From NCBI GenBank assembly GCA_017960415.1, contig JAGCZE010000270.1, positions 1 to 5,708 on the forward strand: a stretch of DNA of 5,708 bases, given 5' to 3'. The notes under the pieces were generated by a model. It was not told the DNA's origin. It ran no database searches and saw nothing but the letters and a program-made list of their open reading frames with translations. A program made the translations under genes and the position numbers. Position 1 is the first letter of the stretch. Each line of letters opens with the position of its first letter. The stretch comes from Lachnospiraceae bacterium. GTDB lineage: Bacteria; Bacillota_A; Clostridia; Lachnospirales; Lachnospiraceae. Positions 1 to 5,509 of this stretch are shown here, piece after piece.

Positions 1-1
1 G

Positions 2-928
2 GCAACACAGGGCGATTACAGCATTCCCGCTCTTACAACCGACGCTCAGAAGCTTCTTCTTCAGAGAAGAAACCAGCTTTACAATTTAGGCTACTATGAT
101 CCTGACTTCACAACCAAGGCATCTACCGATGCAGAGGCTGATTTCGTTGCAGGAAAGGCATTCTCTTACAGCTCATACATCTCACCCAGCATCGGCGTTC
201 TGGACAGCTTCTATGCAGCTAATCCCAACGCTACACTTGCTGTAGCTCCCGTCAGCACTGCTGCTTCGGACGGTGCAGGCAGCGTTCCTGCAGCTTACCG
301 TGTAAACAACGCATACGGTATGATGATCGGTTTCGCAGCTTCTGCTACACCTGATCAGGTTAAGGCAGCTGAGATGTACATGGAGTGGCTCAGCCAGCCT
401 GAGAACCTCTTCACATTCCAGTACGGATATGAGAATGATACCTTCAAGTATGACGCAAACGGAAATGCAAACGTTTTATCTGCAGAAGAGCAGAAGGCTG
501 ATTATCTGATGGTTGCACGTCAGAACAAGGATTACTTCTGTATCGTTATCGAGGCAAGAAAGCTTGCTTCTATCGAGGATACAGTTCGTGCTTCCTATCC
601 TGCAGCATACAAGGACAGCGATGCTTTCTACAAGCAGATCCTTGATAACTACTACAACTACAAGAAGGTTATTGCCAATACACCTATGTACGCTGTTACA
701 GACTGCAAGTTTGCAGCTACACTGGAGCAGGCAGCAAGCCTTTCCGAGTACCTCTGCACACAGTACGGTACATATGCTTCACAGCTTACTATCTGCAAGC
801 CCGATGAGTTCGAGTCGCTTTACAAGAGTCTTTGCGACAAGTACTTAAATGACGGCTATCAGACAGTTATTGATGAGAGAGAAGCCCTTTACAAGGCAGG
901 CAAGACCTCATCGCTTCCTAAGTATTGA
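2..928 (+). CDS. Extracellular solute-binding protein of an ABC transporter, C-terminal part (5' end outside window)
   Basis: The frame is open from the first complete codon at position 2 to a TGA at 926-928, giving 308 visible residues with no start, so the gene begins upstream. The text resembles the C-terminal lobe of large bacterial lipoprotein solute-binding proteins of the sugar/oligosaccharide (LipO or aldouronate-type) group. It is rich in Tyr, Ala, Asn and Asp, contains an AYRVNNAYGMMIGFAAS stretch, then an amphipathic helix (AAEMYMEWLSQPEN) and a long helical tail ending in LPKY. Such proteins sit outside the membrane, lipid-anchored, and deliver a ligand to a permease pair. The signal peptide and lipobox would lie in the missing part. 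Codon use is strongly biased (GCT/GCA, AAG, CTT, TAC), as in highly expressed genes and unlike the hipBA-like genes downstream. The strong terminator at 973-1013 makes it the last gene of its transcript. Family call is fairly sure; substrate is unknown. Confidence 0.8.
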   Translation, partial: ATQGDYSIPALTTDAQKLLLQRRNQLYNLGYYDPDFTTKASTDAEADFVAGKAFSYSSYISPSIGVLDSFYAANPNATLAVAPVSTAASDGAGSVPAAYRVNNAYGMMIGFAASATPDQVKAAEMYMEWLSQPENLFTFQYGYENDTFKYDANGNANVLSAEEQKADYLMVARQNKDYFCIVIEARKLASIEDTVRASYPAAYKDSDAFYKQILDNYYNYKKVIANTPMYAVTDCKFAATLEQAASLSEYLCTQYGTYASQLTICKPDEFESLYKSLCDKYLNDGYQTVIDEREALYKAGKTSSLPKY

Positions 929-972
929 TAAGATATTGAAATACTGGCTGTTGGTCATCTGACAGGCTTATG

Positions 973-1013
973 CAGCACCTTCTCCGGAAAACGGAGAGGG
1001 TGCTGTTTCTATT
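973..1013 (+). terminator. Rho-independent terminator of the solute-binding protein gene
   Basis: A 14-bp stem (CAGCACCTTCTCCG at 973-986 with CGGAGAGGGTGCTG at 992-1005) has one G-T wobble pair and a GAAAA loop, followed by TTTCTATT. It lies 45 bases after the stop at 928. The stem is long and GC-rich, though the T-run is interrupted by one C. Confidence 0.9.
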
Positions 1014-1035
1014 ACAATATATGAAAAACACATTA

Positions 1036-1092
1036 TTGACAGATATATAACAGATATGATATCATAAATCTGATAACAGAAGTGATATCAGA
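1036..1092 (+). promoter_or_regulatory. Putative promoter with tandem palindromic operators for the hipBA-like operon
   Basis: A perfect -35 hexamer TTGACA (1036-1041) is followed after 18 bases by a -10-like TATCAT (1060-1065). The -10 lies inside a perfect 12-bp palindrome TATGATATCATA (1055-1066). The core octamer TGATATCA occurs twice, at 1057-1064 and 1083-1090, 26 bp apart. The second copy lies in a wider inverted repeat TCTGATA-N10-TATCAGA (1069-1092). ACAGATAT is also directly repeated at 1039 and 1050, one helical turn apart. Dyads overlapping the -10 and the likely transcription start, just upstream of an Xre/HipB-type gene, fit an autoregulatory operator. E. coli HipB is known to bind paired TATCC-N8-GGATA sites in the same relative place. 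That these are the binding sites here is inferred. Confidence 0.6.
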
Positions 1093-1142
1093 ATTTTAAG
1101 TTGATGATTGTGTTCTTATTTCATATGTGGTAGCAGAAAATT

Positions 1143-1146
1143 GAGG
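1143..1146 (+). promoter_or_regulatory. Ribosome binding site fixing the start of the HipB-like gene
   Basis: GAGG lies 6 bases before the ATG at 1153. The earlier in-frame ATG at 1108 has no Shine-Dalgarno match, and its 15 extra residues (MCSYFICGSRKLRLS) do not resemble the family, so 1153 is chosen. Confidence 0.7.
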
Positions 1147-1152
1147 TTAAGT

Positions 1153-1503
1153 ATGAATACTGTTACGCTTATAAGTAAATATAAAGAAATCAGGAAGAAA
1201 AAAAATATCACCCAGAGGAGTCTGGCGGTTCTTAGCAACATCCCTCAACCGGCTATTGCGAGACTGGAGACAAATTCGCCCAAAGGCGTTCACATCGATA
1301 CATTGAACGCGCTTTTGACATGCCTTGGATATACTTTGGAGATTGTACCTATAGACAGGACAGAAAGCTCATATTCGACATTCATTCGCGAGGGGGCCAA
1401 GATCCTTGATCATAAAAGTCTGGAAAGGGCGGAACGTCGAAAGAAAAATAATGAAACTCTTCGTAAAGAAGCTGAAAAAGTGTTCAGAGGAGCGAATTTA
1501 TGA
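1153..1503 (+). CDS. Xre-family helix-turn-helix regulator, HipB-like antitoxin
   Basis: This 116-residue protein starts at the ATG preceded by GAGG. Residues about 8-62 form an Xre/Cro-type HTH domain: KEIRKKKNIT, then scaffold helix TQRSLAVLSNI (20-30), recognition helix PQPAIARLETN (31-41), and the closing helix and strand HIDTLNALLTCLGYTLEIVP. The last 35 residues are a highly charged, probably helical tail (RAERRKKNNETLRKEAEKV). The likely role is to bind the operator dyads at 1055-1092 and to bind and restrain the downstream HipA-type kinase, as HipB does in E. coli. The order regulator-then-kinase and the ATGA overlap of its stop (1501-1503) with the kinase start (1500) match hipBA operons and imply translational coupling. 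The HTH call is firm. The antitoxin role rests on context. A HigA-like antitoxin would look similar, but no HigB-type toxin is nearby. Confidence 0.85.
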   Translation: MNTVTLISKYKEIRKKKNITQRSLAVLSNIPQPAIARLETNSPKGVHIDTLNALLTCLGYTLEIVPIDRTESSYSTFIREGAKILDHKSLERAERRKKNNETLRKEAEKVFRGANL

Positions 1504-2993
1504 GATATATACTTAAACACAAAAACATTCCGGTTCTGATTTTTGACCTTTCGGAGAATGAGGTTATCGGAGCTGTAATTAATAAATTAAGTCTCGAACA
1601 TCTTCCGCTGCCGCTGAAACTCATTGTAAATGCAGATAATATTGAAGAGGAGAACGGGGAGCTGATCACGGTTGATGAAGAGGGCTGCTGCAAGATTGAA
1701 ATGTGGTTATCGGAAAGAGCGGTGCCTGTGAGTCGGTACAATTACGAAAAATATATTCAAAACGGTAAAACAGGTATTATATGGCTGCTCGAAAATAACG
1801 CGTTTTCTTTTGACGATTGTTATATAATTACTGAAATTGAGAACGATGTCTCATGGGAAACAGTAAAGGAAAGGATGAACAGCCTGGATGAACTTGTCAC
1901 CGTCGAGCATAACAGCAACGAAATGAACTTTATCTATAAGGGACACAATTCCGCTCTTGGAGGACAACTGGAAAAATATTGGTTCAGGCAGGACGGGGAA
2001 CTCAGCTTGTGTAAGAAACATCCGCAACAGGCGGAAATCTTAAGCATACGAGAGATCATAGCTTCCGAAATATATAAAAAACAGGGCTTTCCTGCGTGCG
2101 AATATCATTTTCTGCGTGATTCTGATAAGCGCATTACCGGCTGTACATGCAAGTCTTTTGTTGATAATGATAGTTTCGAACTTATCACTGCCTATGATCT
2201 GTTACAGGAATATGGTCTTACCCAGGACGACAATGTATATGAACTGTTGGTGAAGCTGGCAACCCTTAAAGGCGCAGATGGGAAAGCGGTAAGTGATTTT
2301 CTTGATATGATGACGCTTGTTGATTATTTGATCACAAACAGAGACAGGCATGAGGGAAATATCGGTTTTCTCAGAAACGCGGATACTCTAGAAATCGTTG
2401 GGCCTGCTCCGGTGTATGATTCGGGCAGTTCCCTGAAATTGGAAGGCAACATGCCGGAAAATGTCGCCGGCACGACGGTAAACGGGTTGTATCCGACAGA
2501 AGATGAATGCCTGAAACATGTTCAAAACAGACGGATACTGAATCCGGAATTGCTGCCTGAAGCAAATGAGATTAAGCGTATTCTCGATGAGAGCACATCT
2601 TTATCAGCAGAAAGAAAAGAGGGACTTTTGTCGCTGTTTATAAGAAAAGCCGAATATATTCGGAAGCTTGCCGATGAACATTCTTACACCGTCGATGGGA
2701 AGAAAGTTGAAGCGGAAAATGCCATGAACATGTTCAGGGTTATCTACAAAGGCTTGCTGAAAAAGAAGGTGGAAAATGAAGAGCATCATAAGTTTCTTGT
2801 GATGATATACAATGGTAACAGGCTTGTTTTGGATTTTGTTAACGGTTTGATATTTTATGAGGTTGAAGGTAGGCGGCTTTTGTTTAACGAGATCAAGGAC
2901 AAAAATTTTAAACAACTTGTTGTTGATGCGCAGAAACAGTTGAAGGAGTTTCTGAAGGAATATGACTTTGATATTAAGTGGAAAAGCATATAA
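1500..2993 (+). CDS. HipA-type serine/threonine kinase (toxin-like) with extra C-terminal region
   Basis: The 497-residue protein starts at ATG 1500, with GGAG at 1489-1492 seven bases upstream. Visible kinase marks are a Gly-rich loop SALGGQLEK (151-159), comparable to the E. coli HipA loop whose Ser150 is autophosphorylated; a possible ATP-binding lysine at 172/173; the catalytic motif NRDRHEGNIGF (280-290), with D282 as base and N287 as metal ligand; and VYDSGSSL (305-312), with D307 as the second metal ligand. Residues 1-110 resemble the N-terminal part of clostridial HipA-like proteins, including WLSERAVPVSRYNY. E. coli HipA has 440 residues. The extra length here includes about 90 C-terminal residues (405-497) with alternating hydrophobic and charged stretches that I do not recognise. 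Every catalytic residue I would expect is present, so the kinase is probably active. HipA phosphorylates glutamyl-tRNA synthetase; the target here is unknown. Codon use is AT-leaning and unlike that of the solute-binding protein gene. Confidence 0.85.
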   Translation: MRYILKHKNIPVLIFDLSENEVIGAVINKLSLEHLPLPLKLIVNADNIEEENGELITVDEEGCCKIEMWLSERAVPVSRYNYEKYIQNGKTGIIWLLENNAFSFDDCYIITEIENDVSWETVKERMNSLDELVTVEHNSNEMNFIYKGHNSALGGQLEKYWFRQDGELSLCKKHPQQAEILSIREIIASEIYKKQGFPACEYHFLRDSDKRITGCTCKSFVDNDSFELITAYDLLQEYGLTQDDNVYELLVKLATLKGADGKAVSDFLDMMTLVDYLITNRDRHEGNIGFLRNADTLEIVGPAPVYDSGSSLKLEGNMPENVAGTTVNGLYPTEDECLKHVQNRRILNPELLPEANEIKRILDESTSLSAERKEGLLSLFIRKAEYIRKLADEHSYTVDGKKVEAENAMNMFRVIYKGLLKKKVENEEHHKFLVMIYNGNRLVLDFVNGLIFYEVEGRRLLFNEIKDKNFKQLVVDAQKQLKEFLKEYDFDIKWKSI

Positions 2994-3012
2994 ATGGGAG
3001 TTGAAGAAATAC

Positions 3013-3046
3013 TCTGACCGGCACACAAAACGGTCAGATTATTTTT
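3013..3046 (+). terminator. Rho-independent terminator of the hipBA-like operon
   Basis: TCTGACCG (3013-3020) pairs perfectly with CGGTCAGA (3031-3038) across a 10-base loop, followed by TTATTTTT. It begins 20 bases after the kinase stop codon, closing the two-gene unit. Confidence 0.85.
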
Positions 3047-3067
3047 GATGCGTAATCCGGGAAAGTA

Positions 3068-3076
3068 TGGTATACT
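3068..3076 (+). promoter_or_regulatory. Possible extended -10 promoter for the membrane protein and nudC pair
   Basis: TGGTATACT (TG-N-TATACT) matches an extended -10 element. The only -35-like hexamer nearby, TTGATG at 3045-3050, is 20 bp away, which is too far for a standard spacer, so the TG motif would have to compensate. The site lies just after the hipBA terminator and 59 bases before the start at 3135, where a promoter is expected. This is a motif match only. Confidence 0.4.
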
Positions 3077-3121
3077 GTTTTGCATGTGTAGACCGGATTC
3101 GAAAACAAACGTTTCCGTAAC

Positions 3122-3126
3122 GGAGG
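3122..3126 (+). promoter_or_regulatory. Ribosome binding site fixing the start of the membrane protein
   Basis: GGAGG sits 8 bases before ATG 3135 but only 2 bases before the in-frame ATG 3129, so 3135 is the better start. A much earlier in-frame ATG at 3045 lies within the preceding terminator tail and is unlikely. Confidence 0.75.
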
Positions 3127-3134
3127 ATATGGTA

Positions 3135-3626
3135 ATGGGAAAGAAATTTGCAAAACTGCTTGGAATGGAATGCCTTTATCTGCTGGGAGCAATACTAGCG
3201 GCGATGCTGGGAAATATGATCCAGTACATAGGAAAAGAATATATTGGCGAACATTCGAGCTTTATTTTCCGGGGCGACGTATATAAGTACAACATGTACG
3301 CCTATATAGCAGGCATCGCAGTGTTCGTGGAGTTTATACTGCTTTGCCACAAACTGCTCGTAAAGAAGTTTGCGGGCAATATTTCAGATCTGCATCCGGC
3401 GTTTAAGGCTGTTTATATACTTGTTACGCCGTTGTTCGGTGTCCTTATGGTCCTGGGGCTGCTTTCGGAATTGTATATTTTTCTGGAAAGCGGCGACGCG
3501 CTGAGCCCCGAGATACTGTTTATAGTGACGGTTGGAGGCTGGCCGGTCATAACAATCGTCTATATGATCATAGTCATTGCGCTGAACTGGAAGAAGAAAG
3601 GTGGGAAAGAGCGCAGTGCCGGGTGA
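3135..3626 (+). CDS. Small four-helix integral membrane protein, function unknown
   Basis: This 163-residue protein is not one I recognise. Four hydrophobic segments are visible at about 12-30, 54-74, 92-116 and 127-151, separated by short polar loops. The loop between segments 1 and 2 carries charged and aromatic residues (KEYIGEHSSFIFRGDVYKY). The short loop at 72-90 is Lys-rich (HKLLVKK), and the C-terminus ends in NWKKKGGKERSAG. Under the positive-inside rule, both termini and the 72-90 loop would be cytoplasmic. No signal peptidase site, Cys cluster or catalytic motif stands out. The next gene, a NudC-type hydrolase, begins 39 bases later with no terminator between, so the two are probably transcribed together, but that does not prove a shared role. 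Confidence 0.75.
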   Translation: MGKKFAKLLGMECLYLLGAILAAMLGNMIQYIGKEYIGEHSSFIFRGDVYKYNMYAYIAGIAVFVEFILLCHKLLVKKFAGNISDLHPAFKAVYILVTPLFGVLMVLGLLSELYIFLESGDALSPEILFIVTVGGWPVITIVYMIIVIALNWKKKGGKERSAG

Positions 3627-3665
3627 AAAATTACCGAAAAGCGTTGACGAAAGGAAATATACGTA

Positions 3666-4499
3666 ATGATACAGGATATCGCCCCGAGCAGGCTTGATAA
3701 TTCATTCAGGAAGCTTAATCCGAAGACCGGAGAAACAATACTGTTCTTTGACAGGGACGGGAAAATGCTCGTAAACATTGAAAATGGCAGAATACATTTC
3801 CCTAAGTGGGATGGGTTATTGGATGTTCATACAATATATCTGTTCTCAATTGATGAAGAGCGTTTTTTCCTTGCCACAGATAAAGAGGATCATCTGAAGG
3901 ATGGTTTTGTGTACATGACGATACGGGAAATCCGCAGCGCAGGCTCCGGAACGGAAGTATATGCCGCTTTCACGGGATATCACCTGTGGAAATGGTATGC
4001 GGATAACCGCTTTTGCGGAAAATGCGGGAAAAGGCTTGACTTTGATGACAAGGAACGCGCGATGCGATGCCCGGAGTGCGGGAATGTCATTTATCCCCGT
4101 ATCAATCCGGCTGTTATTGTCGGAGTAACGAAAGGGGACTGCCTGCTGATCGCGAAATACAGAACCGGATACGGCGGAAATGCTCTTGTAGCCGGCTTTA
4201 CCGAGATCGGGGAGACTCTGGAAGAAACCGTAGCACGGGAAGTGATGGAAGAAACCGGTGTCAGTGTTAAGAATATCAGATACTACAAATCACAGCCGTG
4301 GGGTATGGCTCAGGACATTCTGGTGGGCTTCTTCTGTGATGCAGACGGAAAGGCAGAGATAAGGATCGATGAAAGTGAGCTGAAATACGCCGAATGGGTC
4401 AGGTGCGGGGATATTGTCCTGCAGGAGAACAATCTGAGCCTGACAAATGAGATGATGATGGTTTTTAAAGAGATGGGAAGGTATGAAAATTCATATTAA
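3666..4499 (+). CDS. nudC: NudC-type NAD(H) pyrophosphatase / Nudix hydrolase with zinc ribbon
   Basis: The 277-residue protein, close to the 257 of E. coli NudC, has the family's three parts in order. First is a divergent N-terminal domain (1-105). Second is a four-Cys zinc ribbon, with FCGKCGKRL (C117, C120) and RCPECGNVIYPR (C135, C138). Third is a Nudix domain from about 148. The Nudix box is a perfect GX5EX7REUXEEXGU match from G177 to V199, with E183 and the metal-binding R191-E192 and E195-E196. It is followed by the NudC signature SQPW (209-212), which continues as GMAQDIL where E. coli has PFPQSLM. The family cleaves NAD(H) to NMN(H) plus AMP and removes NAD caps from RNA in the cytoplasm. 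AAGGAAA at 3651-3657 serves as ribosome binding site. The Nudix and zinc-ribbon calls are firm; NADH specificity is likely but rests partly on the SQPW motif. Confidence 0.9.
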   Translation: MIQDIAPSRLDNSFRKLNPKTGETILFFDRDGKMLVNIENGRIHFPKWDGLLDVHTIYLFSIDEERFFLATDKEDHLKDGFVYMTIREIRSAGSGTEVYAAFTGYHLWKWYADNRFCGKCGKRLDFDDKERAMRCPECGNVIYPRINPAVIVGVTKGDCLLIAKYRTGYGGNALVAGFTEIGETLEETVAREVMEETGVSVKNIRYYKSQPWGMAQDILVGFFCDADGKAEIRIDESELKYAEWVRCGDIVLQENNLSLTNEMMMVFKEMGRYENSY

Positions 4500-4560
4500 T
4501 CTCACGTGAACCTATCAATTCGTCAAGCGGGACGTGCAACAGATGGAATACTGTATAATT

Positions 4561-4791
4561 TCAAGCCGCATAATCCCTGAGCAGTTTTATCATCTTCGGA
4601 CTGCGGCGGATTTTACGGAGCGCCTTTTCTTCTATCTGGCGGATGCGCTCGCGTGTGACACCGAATTCCGGACGATTGGCGATGGCTTCAAGTGTCAAGG
4701 GATGGGGGACGCCGATACCGTAGCGGAGAGAAAGCACCAGAGCTTCTTTTGGCTCAAGCATCCCGAGAACACTTTGAACGGCTTTCCGCAT
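4561..4791 (-). CDS. Sigma-70 region 4 as a separate 76-residue reading frame (3' part of split or broken sigma gene)
   Basis: The frame encodes only sigma region 4. Region 4.1 is VLGMLEPKEALVLSLRYG. Region 4.2 has the helix-turn-helix FGVTRERIRQIEEKALRKIRR, with the TRERIRQIE residues used for -35 recognition unchanged, and it ends in LLRDYAA. In RpoD this domain follows about 80 residues of region 3, which are absent here. The ATG at 4791 lies inside the end of the upstream sigma frame (38-base overlap, +1 relative to it), and an in-frame TGA sits two codons before it, so it cannot begin earlier. AGGAA on the minus strand (4803-4799) lies 7 bases upstream and could permit re-initiation. It may therefore be a genuine small region-4 protein or simply the intact tail of a frameshifted pseudogene. 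Conservation of the DNA-binding residues is compatible with either. Confidence 0.6.
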   Translation of the reverse strand: MRKAVQSVLGMLEPKEALVLSLRYGIGVPHPLTLEAIANRPEFGVTRERIRQIEEKALRKIRRSPKMIKLLRDYAA

Positions 4792-5266
4792 TAATCATTT
4801 CCTGCAGATGAATTGGGATTCTGACCGGACCGGCCTCATCGGCAATCCCGCGGGAGATTGCCTGGCAAATCCACCATGTGGCGTAGGTGCTGAACCTGAA
4901 TCCGAGAGTATAATCGTATTTCTCGGCTGCCCTTATCAAACCTTCGGTTCCCATGGCATTTAAATCTTCCATGTCCATGCCTCTTCCGAGAAATCGCTTG
5001 GCACAGTGGATAACCAGACGCAGGTTTGCCTGCACCAGCCTGTTTCTGGCATCTAGGGCGTTTGGACCGCCTTCTTTGATTTCTTTACCCAGCTTGATTT
5101 CTTCTTCTGAAGTAATAAGTTGTATCCGGCCAATCTCTTTCATATAAAGATGCATGGAATCAACTGAGTAATAAATATCTTCTTTTTCTTGAGCATCTTC
5201 CGTCATAAGGATTTCATTGACGGTGGGGTTTAAATCGTCCAAAGAGCCAACAAGCATCATTTTCAT
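4754..5266 (-). CDS. RpoD-like sigma-70 factor, regions 1.2 to 3.0 only (5' part of split or broken sigma gene)
   Basis: This 170-residue frame starts at ATG 5266 with GGAGG (5277-5273) six bases upstream. Residues 36-68 are region 1.2 (SMHLYMKEIGRIQLITSEEE). Residues 74-148 are region 2 (RNRLVQANLRLVI, AKRFLGRGM, YDYTLGFRFSTYATWWI), and RIPIHLQEMIN (149-159) is the start of region 3, keeping the H and E that read extended -10 elements in E. coli sigma-70 (H455, E458). After ATTAAT the frame enters 11 unrelated residues and stops. Most of region 3 is missing and region 4 continues in the +1 frame. Several usually conserved residues differ: DLIQEGNIGL is DLNAMGTEGL (101-110), and WWIRQAITR is WWICQAISR (131-139). 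The N-terminal 35 residues replace region 1.1. It is an accessory sigma, not the housekeeping copy; whether it is functional is uncertain. Confidence 0.7.
   Translation of the reverse strand: MKMMLVGSLDDLNPTVNEILMTEDAQEKEDIYYSVDSMHLYMKEIGRIQLITSEEEIKLGKEIKEGGPNALDARNRLVQANLRLVIHCAKRFLGRGMDMEDLNAMGTEGLIRAAEKYDYTLGFRFSTYATWWICQAISRGIADEAGPVRIPIHLQEMINAESRSKCSRDA
4799..4803 (-). promoter_or_regulatory. Possible internal ribosome binding site for the region-4 frame
   Basis: AGGAA on the minus strand lies 7 bases before the ATG at 4791, inside the coding sequence for QEM of the upstream sigma frame. It could allow re-initiation or coupled translation. It may also be chance, because those codons are constrained by the protein. 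Confidence 0.35.
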
Positions 5267-5314
5267 GTGTGTCCTCCATGTGATTTGTGATATTCGATTG
5301 TTTGGTTGCAGGTA

Positions 5315-5345
5315 TATATATCCCGGGAATGAAAAAATCTTTCAC
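5315..5345 (-). promoter_or_regulatory. Possible promoter of the sigma gene with upstream A-tracts
   Basis: On the minus strand GTGAAA (5345-5340, four of six to TTGACA) is followed after 19 bases by TATATA (5320-5315). Directly upstream lie phased A/T tracts (5378-5348 on the plus strand as T6GAAAT8AAAT7), which resemble an UP element. The 19-base spacer is long, so this is a moderate match. A transcript starting near 5308 would have a 40-base leader ending in the GGAGG of the sigma gene. Confidence 0.4.
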
Positions 5346-5432
5346 CCTTTTTTGAAATTTTTTTTAAATTTTTTTGAAGCTTGTCTGACATAAAAAACGG
5401 GGGTGACTCAACCTTTATGAACCACCGGTTTA

Positions 5433-5461
5433 GTGACAGGCCGGGCTGCGGGTGGTATGCT
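5433..5461 (+). promoter_or_regulatory. Sigma-A-type promoter for the small gene at 5510
   Basis: GTGACA (5433-5438, five of six to consensus) and TATGCT (5456-5461) are separated by exactly 17 bases, and TGG immediately before the -10 gives an extended -10. The predicted start near 5468 leaves a 40-base leader that includes GGAGG at 5501-5505. The spacer contains an imperfect dyad CAGGCCGGGCTG (5437-5448), and ACCACC (5421-5426) is mirrored by GGTGGT (5451-5456), which could be a regulator site. Confidence 0.6.
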
Positions 5462-5509
5462 GTGTATGACGTAGAAAGCGGAAATGAGTGTTCATCACAA
5501 GGAGGTCTG

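Noticed and set aside
513..848. Second long open frame inside the solute-binding protein gene
   Set aside because: It is Ser/Arg/Thr-rich with no family resemblance and no ribosome binding site. It is an out-of-frame reading of the real gene.
1108..1152. Upstream ATG that would extend the HTH protein by 15 residues
   Set aside because: There is no Shine-Dalgarno sequence before it and the added residues do not match the family, whereas ATG 1153 has GAGG six bases upstream.
2604..3085. Minus-strand open frames opposite the kinase 3' end and membrane protein 5' end
   Set aside because: They lie antisense to well-supported genes, cross the terminator at 3013-3046 and show no recognisable domain.
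3045..3134. Upstream start that would lengthen the membrane protein by 30 residues
   Set aside because: The start lies in the T-run of the preceding terminator and upstream of the probable promoter, and GGAGG at 3122-3126 points to 3135.
4503..4536. CACGT...ACGTG inverted repeat after nudC as a terminator
   Set aside because: It has only 5 bp of stem, a loop over 20 bases and no T-run. No convincing terminator is visible in the 61 bases between the converging genes.
4554..4559. Perfect TATAAT on the plus strand between nudC and the sigma fragment
   Set aside because: The hexamer 17 bases upstream is GACGTG, there is no TG-N extension, and it would only give transcription antisense to the sigma fragment.
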